Source of the DNA: a virus
IMG/VR virus record: IMGVR_UViG_3300043775_002630
Span: 1-64,000 of that record
Strand: one strand, 5' to 3'
Length of the DNA stretch: 64,000 nt
Shown piece by piece: positions 38,901 through 46,899 of the stretch. Under the pieces are notes generated by a model, which was not told where the DNA came from, did not search any database, and saw nothing but the letters and a program-made list of their open reading frames with translations. How positions within the stretch are numbered: the stretch's first letter is position 1; each line of letters starts with the position of its first letter. The position numbers and the translations under genes were made by a program.

Positions 38901-39580
38901 CCACTCATTGTATTAAATCTCGCCTCAAATGTGTGTAGATTTAATTGGTATCTAACCGCCTGTCCATAGTAACCCTTAAGTGTTAAATAAAATGGTGGAT
39001 ATGGTAAATGAAAGAAGGCTGCATATGGTGACTGTTCTCCTTGTTCAAATAATGCTTTACCTCTAACATCTTCAAATTCAATCGATACTTCAGGTATAAA
39101 AGATGTTTTGGTGATTACCGAAATACTTGTAATACCTAACAACCCGGGGTCTATAGTCCTACCATTCTTGTCCGTAACTGTTGAACCTCGGTAAACTTTT
39201 CTCCCATACTCTTCTACAACCTCTTCAGACCTTTGGAGTCTTGCTTTACCTTGATTTGAATTTAAACCTGTTAAATCATCGTAGTAACCCGTATTCATAA
39301 ACTGGTCACTGTTTGGTTTTAAAAAGTTAATAGATGCAATGGATATTGTTTCGGTTTGTGTCGTTGGGGATGCCCCTACGTTTAACCTTGTTCTTGGTAG
39401 TAGTTCACACTCTAAGTTGGCATACATTACCAAATTTTCGTGGTCAACTAATCTTTCTTCAATTACTGTTTGACCGTTTACACCACCACGCACAACTTTG
39501 TTAGGGTCAACAACAATGATATTGTCAAATGACTCTGCATAAATACTACCTGAATTATCCCCAAAAGAATTACCTGCCAT
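32996..39580 (-). CDS. giant baseplate hub-like protein
   Basis: This 2194-residue virion protein has hub-like blocks near both ends. Around residue 195 it has PYPPFYLTLKGYYGQAVRYQ, followed by VSCKFYGYKYNIL. Around 1883 it has NLRHVPMFNGSYLITDVTHT and KFTGVRQ, a pattern seen in T4 gp27/gp5-type hub proteins of large phages. After ~1950 comes a separate Cys-containing domain (about 1975-2150) that could be enzymatic (glycosidase-like), but no catalytic motif was identified. The last 35-40 residues are a TPTPTPT-type tail. It overlaps the gp53-like gene by 11 bp. A hub role is inferred; T4 gp27 is only about 390 residues. Confidence 0.72.
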   Translation of the reverse strand: MAGNSFGDNSGSIYAESFDNIIVVDPNKVVRGGVNGQTVIEERLVDHENLVMYANLECELLPRTRLNVGASPTTQTETISIASINFLKPNSDQFMNTGYYDDLTGLNSNQGKARLQRSEEVVEEYGRKVYRGSTVTDKNGRTIDPGLLGITSISVITKTSFIPEVSIEFEDVRGKALFEQGEQSPYAAFFHLPYPPFYLTLKGYYGQAVRYQLNLHTFEARFNTMSGNYQVSCKFYGYKYNILNEIQMGHLIALPHMYSKTFTYTNSIVETESADDNSANNAGQNIPSNAQSQNNLSVTRVNERGRQKMHEVYSEYKAKGLIDKNFPELTIMELGYKLQQFEQNIINSYRKVDMQPITDATSYKKTLNQYYKSVRDAKNSWFTTFLDPKPFVLKDGQYAYVFKKNLTQSQRVTAQSELSAITQTYNTKLAQNGTFGAEAKQNFKIPNPITPSIYIENFQLDNIDWEKTFIDRTSIKYPTPEEISAFIVKSAEQYFSVVVEATPEGLKEVKKNFYVFVGANRFDTIIKSMESQIDAKVTELETKLSAELADKVERADTGIGFRPTVRNISAVIMASTEAFIRLMDDVHIQAYSVRQDPVRKNVVLNNNSTSIKSPDDVNYVPLTANASQEFIDNSQQPVYPWPQVFVENNGTDDQPRYTLTYPGDIAFVNQSKGYLYDKWPEVEFVEEYLKGTAQRNDPPISQPPADNDAATVKRLNLNALEFPNIGLAYLNKEELKYFYEIYERQLIYQFYTGFGRVTNDNTSKTFVGDIIGITEGTNIIESLGLSNPYLTQKLKEYPFTANNFTQTLEAFSNQGTGLFWGEFIQDIYITPYLKNYTQNPFSILSTKYLSNTVSNSFVSLPQTPQLQQFLKSTSTNPIQIVDTFPFTNQDWNIKNLSQYILGGSVDVANNTSNTYKVYEPKNIISNFTGIDDYNTNRPVTNFNYLNTAIPALTTNVNTFYITRQPATLLPTEGYVDYPTTGLPVRTTTSMLNTPYFVNAILEGVAKEKNKEQYPYVAAAFLFLNSLPLATFKDRYKTNLAGVTTPLDYIFASFKKFGALHKVPYVWVLKYGAIWHRYKTQVQTNQDILGGCWGNFDYKQNYDPINQNTAKTYTLNGVGKITLQTETVDNNVKYTTMQVGFYPKLINEFNYFYNSQDLYTAYTDGEINESIKNGLKIQNLSESNINKNTTKDLQTRVIDIKTYSVLLPDSITPSVPNTVVCDEPPTTPTYQYYVIPSFGSQMNQVNNACFSTTGLLTQELYNNEALFNGSVRAFWSLPNYGYYDNQTIYRPGTGSYMFDENNLFGNVPFELIQTNEYSKIDDVFSVFDKQILDILENEFLNFSKALTNFNINEENSNVIDPGASLSVGGGFEQFSDLETTYRNFQKMMRSLMSVQIPLSSATSEDLFETIIQSQFSNSIAQIQNIMEYDVVLRMGNPTRYNRRAVDSYIGYITNTSQVINPLQFGPYQNNLPTNGGTVSLQNSIASNPDAWRTLQLEVGFSTIPELIYDNNGSYITDFFVQSNINFTSANITELSQVIRMYATQRLENPNLTITEFTGQLQGYLNTYNAFKNVGLDNTLINVRKGLPEISELPEKTIQSKFDSKQAKVDLYEAFKALNDKWIAGTDYKRYTLFEDMLFLDRASRNIGDKVVVDIFKLKQIISEDTINLNMGVFVFLAGILTDNHFTIMPMPAYVNFYNVQEPTLNAVPNIPSTIDFANEMWGTYLTVDYRRSGPKLVCFYANRPSSYIDTTDKSVNNYLFRTDTFDLRNPVGNPNVENQTNKTDWALSNRCVGFTVDIGVRNQNIFYSFSVSQDNGKATAESVWTINNMANAASGRDTATQNNSLYNIYQNRSYQCDVVGLGNAMIQPTMYFNLRHVPMFNGSYLITDVTHTITPGQFETKFTGVRQSVLSYPYTENLLQSINQNLVGKLITAVTQRKDDDKGTNATTTQGNNANVSTNSNTQQSAQNSCDSKVLETPYKQAGYTSVSGTQTKLTAKQFYDLLIQNVSTTSTDAIEIERYQNLRFIIFLISWAASGNKDSKNFIGLNNNFGRITLDYNYGELRTYFEPTYSCMDIENLNGLPLSYPVANFVDPVEFMLFMRDRLINRVGDIQNKSIETFYLQNWPANRGTDLTSDTQLSFNLIEGNRLAKNLGLVSTIPVFKITPTPTPTANNQNIINNIPPTCTPSPTPSTTPQ

Positions 39581-39893
39581 AATAATAGAAATACGTGTCT
39601 ACTGCGGATTTATAATCTTGTAAAGATGTTATCAAAGGATATGGGACAGTTAATATTGCGCCATCAAATATGTTATTTTCTAAACCACCAAATTGAGGAT
39701 TGGCTTGTAATATTAACCAACCAAAGAATGGGGTTCCATAATATTCCTGAGAGACCTTATCAAGTCTACTTCTTCCAACTTTATAAATGTATACTTTATC
39801 GGATGGTTTTGGTGAAATATTGACAAAGGGAACAACTGTTTGTTGTCCGTTTATCAAAAATTGGTTATATCTATTATAATACTGAAGTGCCAT
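39570..39893 (-). CDS. baseplate wedge protein, gp53-like (LysM-like)
   Basis: This 107-residue protein has a LysM-like core: VYIYKVGRSRLDKVSQEYYG, then FFGWLILQANPQ. This order is characteristic of gp53-type wedge proteins, which join T4 gp6 and gp25 at the baseplate. T4 gp53 is 196 residues, so this is a short form. It is wedged between two giant structural genes, 1 bp after one and overlapping the next by 11 bp. Assignment is by pattern only. Confidence 0.75.
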   Translation of the reverse strand: MALQYYNRYNQFLINGQQTVVPFVNISPKPSDKVYIYKVGRSRLDKVSQEYYGTPFFGWLILQANPQFGGLENNIFDGAILTVPYPLITSLQDYKSAVDTYFYYYGR

Positions 39894-39894
39894 T

Positions 39895-42800
39895 TTATAA
39901 TAATTGAACTTTACCGATTACAACATCTGTTGTTATTTCTGTTGACCATACTGTCTTATTAGTATCCGAATTATTTTTCAAACCTAAAGACTTAATTAAA
40001 TCTATTTGTGGTGGAACAGGTAATGTGTTTATAGTATATGTAAATAATCTACCTTTATTTATATCATTATATGGTGTGTAAATAACATATTTCTTTAACG
40101 GACCCGTTGCTAATCCATCCAAGAAAGTAGTTGCCGCATTATTTTCGTAATTGTAAATTGTCTTAATTGGTGTTTCGCTTGAGGGTCTTGGTCCTATCCA
40201 ATAAGCGTCAAATTGTTCCCCAAAGTTAGTCGCCTGATTTCCAATAATAGTTGGATTGTTTAATATGTTAGCAATTAACGCATCTTTAAATGATTGATAT
40301 AAATTAGAATCAGTAACATCTTTATTCAAAATAAAATACTGTCTTCTGTTAGAATCATTCTCCCAAAATTCAGGGTATTTTAACAATGTTATTGGTTCAA
40401 AAACCGAACCACTATCATAGTTTTCAGTATCACCAACAGATGGTATTAAAGATGATTCATATTGTTGATTATCAAACGTAAACTCTTCAGTATTTTCAAT
40501 ATCAAGTGTGAATTGGAAAAGACTGTCGGTTATTGTTGTCAAATCATCAGTTAATTCATTGTAAGTAGATTTTGTCGCCCCCGCATAATTTGCAGATACT
40601 TTATCCGTACCTTCTATCTCATAAACAACAATGTTACCATTAGACTCTTTAAATCCATCAGTACCATCTTTTAAGTTAGGGTATGTAATAACATTAGTCC
40701 TATTTAATTGTTGGATGTAAGAAGTTTGTGTGTTAACTAATTCGTTAATTATTGATGTTAAAGCATTTTGGAAACCACTTTGTTTATTTCTAATAAAACT
40801 AATATAATTCTCTTTCAATTGCCTAATTGATTTGTTAGAGAAGTTTTTGGTTGGATTACTCATCCAAAGCATAAACCCTTCAAGATTATCATCAATATCA
40901 TTTATAAATTTAGAGAAAACAGAATCAACTGATTGTTGGATTGTTGATGGTTTACCAAAGATATACTTTTGTTCAATATTGTAATAAAAATCTCCATATT
41001 GATAATTTCTATTGTAAGCAATAATTTGTCTAACAGCATTATTATATTGTTTCAAAATATCCTTATTTTTATTTAATACTGTTGTAAAATAATTTTGTGT
41101 TGACCCAACAAACTGCGTCATAAATTGTTGATAATCAATTGTACCTGTCGTCTCATTTTCACCAATTTCGGTTGTTAAAACTTTACCAATAGTCTCAGCG
41201 TTTGACTCAGTTTGTTCATCTTCAGTATCAGTTACTACAGGTGGTGGAACTTCAATACCTAAGTTTTTGATAAACTGTTGGTCTAAAATTTTATAACTAT
41301 CATCAGTGGCGTCTGCTCTGTCGTCATAAATTTCAGTATTAGCGTAGAAGTTAAATGACAACGCATTTTGTAATTTATCAACCGCCGTTTTTAATCCTTG
41401 TCCACCAACAAAATTGAATGATAATTGAATTTTAGCAATCATAGGTTGGACACCAATACCTTCAGGATTTAAATCTAATTGCTCATATGAAATACCTAAA
41501 GAATTTGGTATAATTTTAGAATGGTAGAAATCCCCAACTCTTAATATTAAGACAGGTGGCGCGCCAAACGCAGTGTTTACAGCATTATTGTATTCTAACG
41601 ATGATGACCCGTCAGTAGCGTTTTTAACCGTAGGTATTGTATCACCAGGTCTCATACACTGTTGTAAGAATGTTAGTCTACCGTTTAAACCTTCAGGTGT
41701 TATTGAATGGAATGCAGGGTGAAAGAATTTTAATTTATCTCTAAGGTTGTCATAAACCATAGGGGTTTCTTGTCTAATCAATTCAAAATAGTCACACTCA
41801 GATAATAATTTTCTTAAAACTCTTTTAGTGATATTATCTCTAAGACTTGTTGTTGTTTCAACAACTTGTTCTACAGTTGTTTTGGTTGAAACCTCTGTTG
41901 ATATCTGTGATTGATATTTTGGTGATGATTGGTCAATAATTGGTGGTGTTTTTGGTACACTTGGGATATTGACATTAAGATTGAATTTAACCCTTCTACA
42001 AGACATCGCATTTACACTATAGATGGCTTCAGGTCTTGATAATCTATCAGCATCCAAATTAGCACAATTAAATGTCTCAAATTTCATATTATTTTGACCA
42101 ACAGGTTGTACAGTTGTATTTTCACCTTTCGGTATTAATACTAAAGTTAATTGTTTTGTTACGTCAATAGCATTTGCCAATTGTCCAATAGAACGGATGT
42201 ATTGAACAACAGAATCCAATCTTCTTTGGGATAGAGCGTCGTTATAATTTACGGTTTGTGGTTTTGACGCACTACCTTCTAATATTAACTCAACTTTTGC
42301 GTCAGGATTAATTTTTAAAGTTTCATCTAACTTATACAACATCTCCTGTAGTTTATTCTTATTAAACTCAATAACACTTGGGAAGAAGTTGTTTACCGCA
42401 GATGGGTTGGCACTATCTCTGTCATAAATTGCTCTCGTATTAGCGTTTGTATAAACAGAATAATAACTAGTATAATTTTCAACAGTTTGGTCTTTAAGTG
42501 GGTAATCGTTTTCAAAATACAAACCATAATTGTTAAAACTTTCCAAGTAAGTTTTAGTTTGGTCCGTATTGTTTGCCGTTTGTGACCCAATATTAGTATT
42601 ACCACCACCAGGAGTTCCATTCGCCCCTGTTGACCCATCACCTGTTTGTACCGTATTAACAAGATATCTTATCTCTTCAGTTGTAACATTTTTACTTTGG
42701 ATTTTTTGTTGAATTTCAAATAAATCTTGTGTGTTGAATTGGTAGTATTTTTCAGCCAACTCATATAAGTCATATTTTTTACAACCTGCAAAGAACGAAT

Positions 42801-44961
42801 CTAACAACCCTTGAACTCTTTCTCTTGACTGTTCATTAGCTAATACTCGATTAACAATTAAGTTTAACACTGATGGGTGGTCGACAACAATTTGCCATTG
42901 TAGACTTCCAGTTCTTGATGTGTTGTTATATGTGTATACAGGTTCTACTCTACCAATAAAGTCAGTTGGTTTAAAGTTGGCTTGTACTTGCTCACTAAAC
43001 TCTAAACCATAAGGTGGGAACCACATAACTCGACCACCATTAGGTCCTCTCTCACACACAGGTAAATCTTGAACACTTAAACCAGGTCTGTTTGATGTTC
43101 TCCAAGCTAAGTTTTCAATAGAGAACATATATTTTTTAGCACCTTCAGGTGTGATATTTGTAGAGTCATTACCCTTCATTGGAGCAATGTTTAAGTTGTA
43201 TGTATTGTCTAAAACAGAGTATGCAAACTTTCTACCTGAGGTTGTAATACCATCTTGTTTTTGTAAATCATTGTATTGTAAATAAGGAGTATCTTTTTGG
43301 AAAACTCTACAATATTCCGCACCTCTTTCTTGTCCAGTTGCGCCAACATATCTAATAACTCTTGAACCTTTTGTAAGTTCTTTGTAACCATCATTAAAGA
43401 CTTTAGATACTTGGTCAATAGCGTTTCCTACGTGTTGTAGTCTTCTACCACCTCTTGGTTGGGAATCAATAAGTCTTTGAGTTTGGTCTAAAATAGAACC
43501 ATCCCTAAAATCATTATTAGTTGATTCTGTGTTCTGATAACCTAATGACGGGAAGTCAGGGTCATCAGCAATTATTTCACCACCTATACCAACTTTTTTA
43601 CCAGCGTTACCTCTATACTTAGGTGACACCCAAGTAAATCCTCCTAATATATCACCACCACTACTGTATGTCGGTCCGTTAGCCCCCAACTTAACAGCCT
43701 TACTCGGTCCTTCATATAACTGAGCGAGTTCTTGTGGACCATATACAGGTGCAGATATTTCTCTACCAAATTGGTCAACAGGTAAATCACCAGATGGTGA
43801 AAAAATATCACCAGGTTCAGACTTAGGTGAACCAATATAATAATTCGAATCATCTTCTGTTCCACCAACTAAACCACCTCTTAACCTATCAAAGAATGTT
43901 CTGTTGTATCCTGGCTTATATCTGTTGTAATCTAAATTACCAAATAATAAATTTTTTGTTCCTGTTCCTGTATTTTCTAAAAACAACACTGAACCCGATT
44001 TAGGTGACCCTAATAATCTACCAAAAAATCTACCTAAACCTGAAAATAAATTAGCTTGGGAATATGCCCCCGCCAATTGTTGTGTTGTAAACCCTTGTTT
44101 AGAATTAATTGATGGGTCCCAATATGAACCAGGTATAATTGAGTATGGGGCATAAGTCCCTGAAATCCTAGCAATAAAATCGGCCGCAGCACCTAAAACA
44201 GTTCCACCAACAGTAATTTTGTATACAGGTTCTAATATGGGTGTTCTACCCATTATTATATTCAATATACCTGTACCACCAGCAGCATTTAATATGTTTA
44301 TACGGTCTAAAGTATTTTGTCTAATACCATCAGCAATTCGTTGTTCAAAACCATCTTTAAGTCTACGAGCACCTAATTGTGCAATAAACGAGTCTTGACT
44401 CAACAACCCATCACTACCTTGTGGGTCATTTCTTAAAAGGATTGAAGATGGTGAGTAAAAAGACGAAACAAATGTTGGGTATGGTTGATTGTTATAATAC
44501 TTTTGTCCAGCTAAACTTGGGCTAACCGTATCAAAACTATCAAAAAACGGAGCAGAATCTAAAACCGCGTTTGAATTATTACCAAAAACATTTAATGGTT
44601 TCCAAGCAGGTGCAACACCGGGAAATCCTACCTGAGCAGCTTGTGGTCCTTCATCAACTAAATCAGCATCTTGGAATCCATATTCACCCTCATTTGAATT
44701 AGTATTGTTTAAGGTATTTGGATTGGCAACTTGTGTATAACCCCCATCAGCACCATATTGATTTAATGGATATAAATCGTTTGCAAAAACAGGAGTATCA
44801 ATTAAAGCATCGTTACTATCTACGGGTGATAAGTCTCTTTGTATAACTTCATAGTTCTGTGGAGGACTAAAAGCATAAGACTTTTTATATGGCACGAGAT
44901 TCCTTACTACTAATTTTTTTCTAAAAACTTCTGAGCTAGGAAAATCTAATGGACTTGGCAT
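39895..44961 (-). CDS. giant baseplate/tail protein with OmpA-like domain
   Basis: This 1688-residue protein follows the tape-measure candidate. A conserved-looking middle region around residues 570-740 (RVMWFPPYGLEFSEQV, LQWQIVVDHPSVL) resembles baseplate or tube-junction proteins of large phages. Residues ~855-950 form an OmpA/MotB-like domain: ELILEGSASKP, then YNDALSQRRLDSVVQYI. It has the second half of the peptidoglycan-binding signature including the Arg, but not the classic GHTD Asp. Long charged helical stretches occupy ~1180-1500. Binding host peptidoglycan when the tail contacts the cell is a plausible inference. A TATTTATT motif lies 12 nt before the ATG. Confidence 0.75.
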   Translation of the reverse strand: MPSPLDFPSSEVFRKKLVVRNLVPYKKSYAFSPPQNYEVIQRDLSPVDSNDALIDTPVFANDLYPLNQYGADGGYTQVANPNTLNNTNSNEGEYGFQDADLVDEGPQAAQVGFPGVAPAWKPLNVFGNNSNAVLDSAPFFDSFDTVSPSLAGQKYYNNQPYPTFVSSFYSPSSILLRNDPQGSDGLLSQDSFIAQLGARRLKDGFEQRIADGIRQNTLDRINILNAAGGTGILNIIMGRTPILEPVYKITVGGTVLGAAADFIARISGTYAPYSIIPGSYWDPSINSKQGFTTQQLAGAYSQANLFSGLGRFFGRLLGSPKSGSVLFLENTGTGTKNLLFGNLDYNRYKPGYNRTFFDRLRGGLVGGTEDDSNYYIGSPKSEPGDIFSPSGDLPVDQFGREISAPVYGPQELAQLYEGPSKAVKLGANGPTYSSGGDILGGFTWVSPKYRGNAGKKVGIGGEIIADDPDFPSLGYQNTESTNNDFRDGSILDQTQRLIDSQPRGGRRLQHVGNAIDQVSKVFNDGYKELTKGSRVIRYVGATGQERGAEYCRVFQKDTPYLQYNDLQKQDGITTSGRKFAYSVLDNTYNLNIAPMKGNDSTNITPEGAKKYMFSIENLAWRTSNRPGLSVQDLPVCERGPNGGRVMWFPPYGLEFSEQVQANFKPTDFIGRVEPVYTYNNTSRTGSLQWQIVVDHPSVLNLIVNRVLANEQSRERVQGLLDSFFAGCKKYDLYELAEKYYQFNTQDLFEIQQKIQSKNVTTEEIRYLVNTVQTGDGSTGANGTPGGGNTNIGSQTANNTDQTKTYLESFNNYGLYFENDYPLKDQTVENYTSYYSVYTNANTRAIYDRDSANPSAVNNFFPSVIEFNKNKLQEMLYKLDETLKINPDAKVELILEGSASKPQTVNYNDALSQRRLDSVVQYIRSIGQLANAIDVTKQLTLVLIPKGENTTVQPVGQNNMKFETFNCANLDADRLSRPEAIYSVNAMSCRRVKFNLNVNIPSVPKTPPIIDQSSPKYQSQISTEVSTKTTVEQVVETTTSLRDNITKRVLRKLLSECDYFELIRQETPMVYDNLRDKLKFFHPAFHSITPEGLNGRLTFLQQCMRPGDTIPTVKNATDGSSSLEYNNAVNTAFGAPPVLILRVGDFYHSKIIPNSLGISYEQLDLNPEGIGVQPMIAKIQLSFNFVGGQGLKTAVDKLQNALSFNFYANTEIYDDRADATDDSYKILDQQFIKNLGIEVPPPVVTDTEDEQTESNAETIGKVLTTEIGENETTGTIDYQQFMTQFVGSTQNYFTTVLNKNKDILKQYNNAVRQIIAYNRNYQYGDFYYNIEQKYIFGKPSTIQQSVDSVFSKFINDIDDNLEGFMLWMSNPTKNFSNKSIRQLKENYISFIRNKQSGFQNALTSIINELVNTQTSYIQQLNRTNVITYPNLKDGTDGFKESNGNIVVYEIEGTDKVSANYAGATKSTYNELTDDLTTITDSLFQFTLDIENTEEFTFDNQQYESSLIPSVGDTENYDSGSVFEPITLLKYPEFWENDSNRRQYFILNKDVTDSNLYQSFKDALIANILNNPTIIGNQATNFGEQFDAYWIGPRPSSETPIKTIYNYENNAATTFLDGLATGPLKKYVIYTPYNDINKGRLFTYTINTLPVPPQIDLIKSLGLKNNSDTNKTVWSTEITTDVVIGKVQLL

Positions 44962-44973
44962 CTTATTTTATTT

Positions 44974-44981
44974 AATAAATA
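44974..44981 (-). promoter_or_regulatory. TATTTATA-like motif
   Basis: TATTTATT on the coding strand, 12 nt before the start at 44961, in the 37-bp gap after the tape-measure candidate. Confidence 0.33.
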
Positions 44982-44998
44982 GAAACTATACTATTTTT

Positions 44999-46681
44999 TT
45001 ATTGGTTTTTAACAATCGCTCTATTACCACTTTCAATAACTTGTTGGTAGATTTTGTTTTTAAACTCTGTTGAGTTTAGTATATCTTCAAATTCTTTTCT
45101 TGTCATTCCTGGAGATGTTTCAACTTGAAACTTAACAGTACCATTCATAGACACATCTTGTTGGATTTTAACATTTTTTTCCTTCAATCCAACACTATCC
45201 TGTATCATTTTAATAGTTTTATTATACATTCCTTCAATCTCACTCTTAGGTTTGTTATCTCCCAAGTTAGCTAAGAATGTTTTCATCATTTCAGCTGACT
45301 TATCTTTAGTACCTTCATAAGCACTTTCAATAGCACTTAACGCTTCATCGATACTTTTAGCGTCTTTTTTCTGAGCCGCGTTATAAACCAAAGACCTAAT
45401 ATCATCACCGACACCTTCAAACATTTTTCTAATGTCTTGGGAACTACCCATAGCACTAAAAGACGCCCCTTGCACGTCTTCTCCAACTCTTCTAAAACCT
45501 TCTAAGTTTCTAAATACTGAGGTTTGTCCAACAAGAGAAGCTGCTAATCCATCTGCCATAGATTTCAAATAATTAGTTTGAAGTTCGTCAAAAGATAATT
45601 GTTTTAAGGCGATTTCCTCCATAGTTTTTGGAGTATCTTCTTGTTGTTTTACAAGTTTTTCAAACTGTCCCTGAGATAGTTCTGAAAGTTTCTTATATCC
45701 TTCCTCATCAGATACTTTAACAATATATTCACCACCCTCATCTCTTTTAGCTAAATTAGCGACTAAAGTCTTATCTTCATCAGATGCGTCAATACTAAAA
45801 CTTATATCAGCTAAACGAGTATCTAAATCTAACGCAGCAATTGCAGCTTTTTTCAAGTTTTCTGCCCCCAATCCAGTTTCTTGACCAATTTCCTTTAACA
45901 TTCTTAACCCATATGGATTAATTTCAAATCTCTGCGTTTCTTCGTTGAACTGAGCATATGTTTTGGCCATATTGATAATACTATCTTGTAGTTTACCAGG
46001 GTCATTAATCGAAGCATCCATTAATGCAAACGGGTCAACCAAAGTCCCCATTGTTACACCAAGTCTTTGAAATGTTGACGCCATTTTTATTGCCCCCTCA
46101 GGGTCCATAACTGAGTCCGCGAATTCAGCCGTCTTATTCATATCATACCTCAACATAGACGCTTGAGCCGCCATTTTTGTTAAACCCATAACACCATCTT
46201 GGAAATTAAATCGGTTCATCATATCCATATTCTCTACAACGTCCTTCATAATTTCCCTAGCATTTAACCCTAAACTTTGGATATAACTTATACTATCAAC
46301 GGTTCGTTCAGCGATTAAAGACGCTTCCATACCAGCTTTACCAAAAGATTCTGTAAGGTTTTGAACTTCTGTATCAAGGTATTTACCAGCGGCATAAAGT
46401 TCTGTGATTGTTTCGGTAGTGGCAATCATATTTCTTCGAGACCCTTCAGCGACTTGGGCAATTACCCTACCAGCATCAGCTGCGGTACCACCAAGTCTTG
46501 TAACCTCTCTTACACTATCAGCAACACTTGTCGAAAACTCTGTAACCCTTGTTCTTGATTCACCAAAAGCGTTATTGGTTTTTGTAACAGCATCACTAAT
46601 TTGGTTGAAAATATCAGCGGAAGTTTTTAAAGGTTTAAAAAACTTTTCTAAATTTTCAAATAATTCATCCATTTGACCCAT
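44999..46681 (-). CDS. putative tail tape measure / tail core protein
   Basis: This 560-residue protein is largely helical with heptad-like stretches and Ala/Met/Glu-rich segments. The N-terminus has TSADIFNQISDAVTKTNNAF. A long middle contains AAKYL-type helices such as TITELYAAGKYLDTEVQNL and MTKMAAQASML-like phrases. It occupies the usual position after tube and tail-chaperone genes and is close to T4 gp29 (590 residues). By the usual ~0.15 nm per residue rule it would fit a tail of about 85 nm. No membrane segment is obvious. Another structural role is possible because no diagnostic motif exists. Confidence 0.6.
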   Translation of the reverse strand: MGQMDELFENLEKFFKPLKTSADIFNQISDAVTKTNNAFGESRTRVTEFSTSVADSVREVTRLGGTAADAGRVIAQVAEGSRRNMIATTETITELYAAGKYLDTEVQNLTESFGKAGMEASLIAERTVDSISYIQSLGLNAREIMKDVVENMDMMNRFNFQDGVMGLTKMAAQASMLRYDMNKTAEFADSVMDPEGAIKMASTFQRLGVTMGTLVDPFALMDASINDPGKLQDSIINMAKTYAQFNEETQRFEINPYGLRMLKEIGQETGLGAENLKKAAIAALDLDTRLADISFSIDASDEDKTLVANLAKRDEGGEYIVKVSDEEGYKKLSELSQGQFEKLVKQQEDTPKTMEEIALKQLSFDELQTNYLKSMADGLAASLVGQTSVFRNLEGFRRVGEDVQGASFSAMGSSQDIRKMFEGVGDDIRSLVYNAAQKKDAKSIDEALSAIESAYEGTKDKSAEMMKTFLANLGDNKPKSEIEGMYNKTIKMIQDSVGLKEKNVKIQQDVSMNGTVKFQVETSPGMTRKEFEDILNSTEFKNKIYQQVIESGNRAIVKNQ

Positions 46682-46697
46682 AGCGATTCTTTTTTTC

Positions 46698-46705
46698 TAT
46701 AAATA
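46698..46705 (-). promoter_or_regulatory. TATTTATA motif upstream of tape-measure candidate
   Basis: A perfect TATTTATA (context CCTATTTATAG) on the coding strand, 16 nt before the start at 46681. Confidence 0.42.
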
Positions 46706-46719
46706 GGACTACTTTGATT

Positions 46720-46899
46720 TTATGGTTTTTGATTATCCTCAATCCACTTATTTAAAAGATATTTTCTGTAAAAAATGGGCATAGACAAAAACTCCCCCCA
46801 TCCTATATGAAGAAGTTTTGCCATATAATAAAATTCGTCTAATTGAGTTTGCCTATGTTCAGAAGAAAGGGCGAAAAAATTCAACCCCAAACCCAACAT
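46720..46899 (-). CDS. small overlapping ORF, possible tail-chaperone extension
   Basis: A 59-codon frame begins at an ATG at 46899, overlaps the last 41 bases of the gp26-like gene in the +1 (equivalently -2) frame, and ends at 46720, just before the tape-measure candidate. Beyond the overlap it reads EHRQTQLDEFYYMAKLLHI and SMPIFYRKYLLNKWIEDN, a coherent, non-random sequence with many Trp, Tyr and Glu. It could be made from its own start. It could also be a frameshifted C-terminal extension of the gp26-like protein, because the overlap contains a run of six T bases (GAATTTTTTCGC). Tail assembly chaperones before tape-measure genes often use such recoding. Confidence 0.55.
   Translation of the reverse strand: MLGLGLNFFALSSEHRQTQLDEFYYMAKLLHIGWGEFLSMPIFYRKYLLNKWIEDNQKP

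Noticed and set aside
39570-39893. LysM-like protein as an endolysin or cell-wall enzyme
   Set aside because: No catalytic domain, and the order and position fit a gp53-type baseplate wedge protein.
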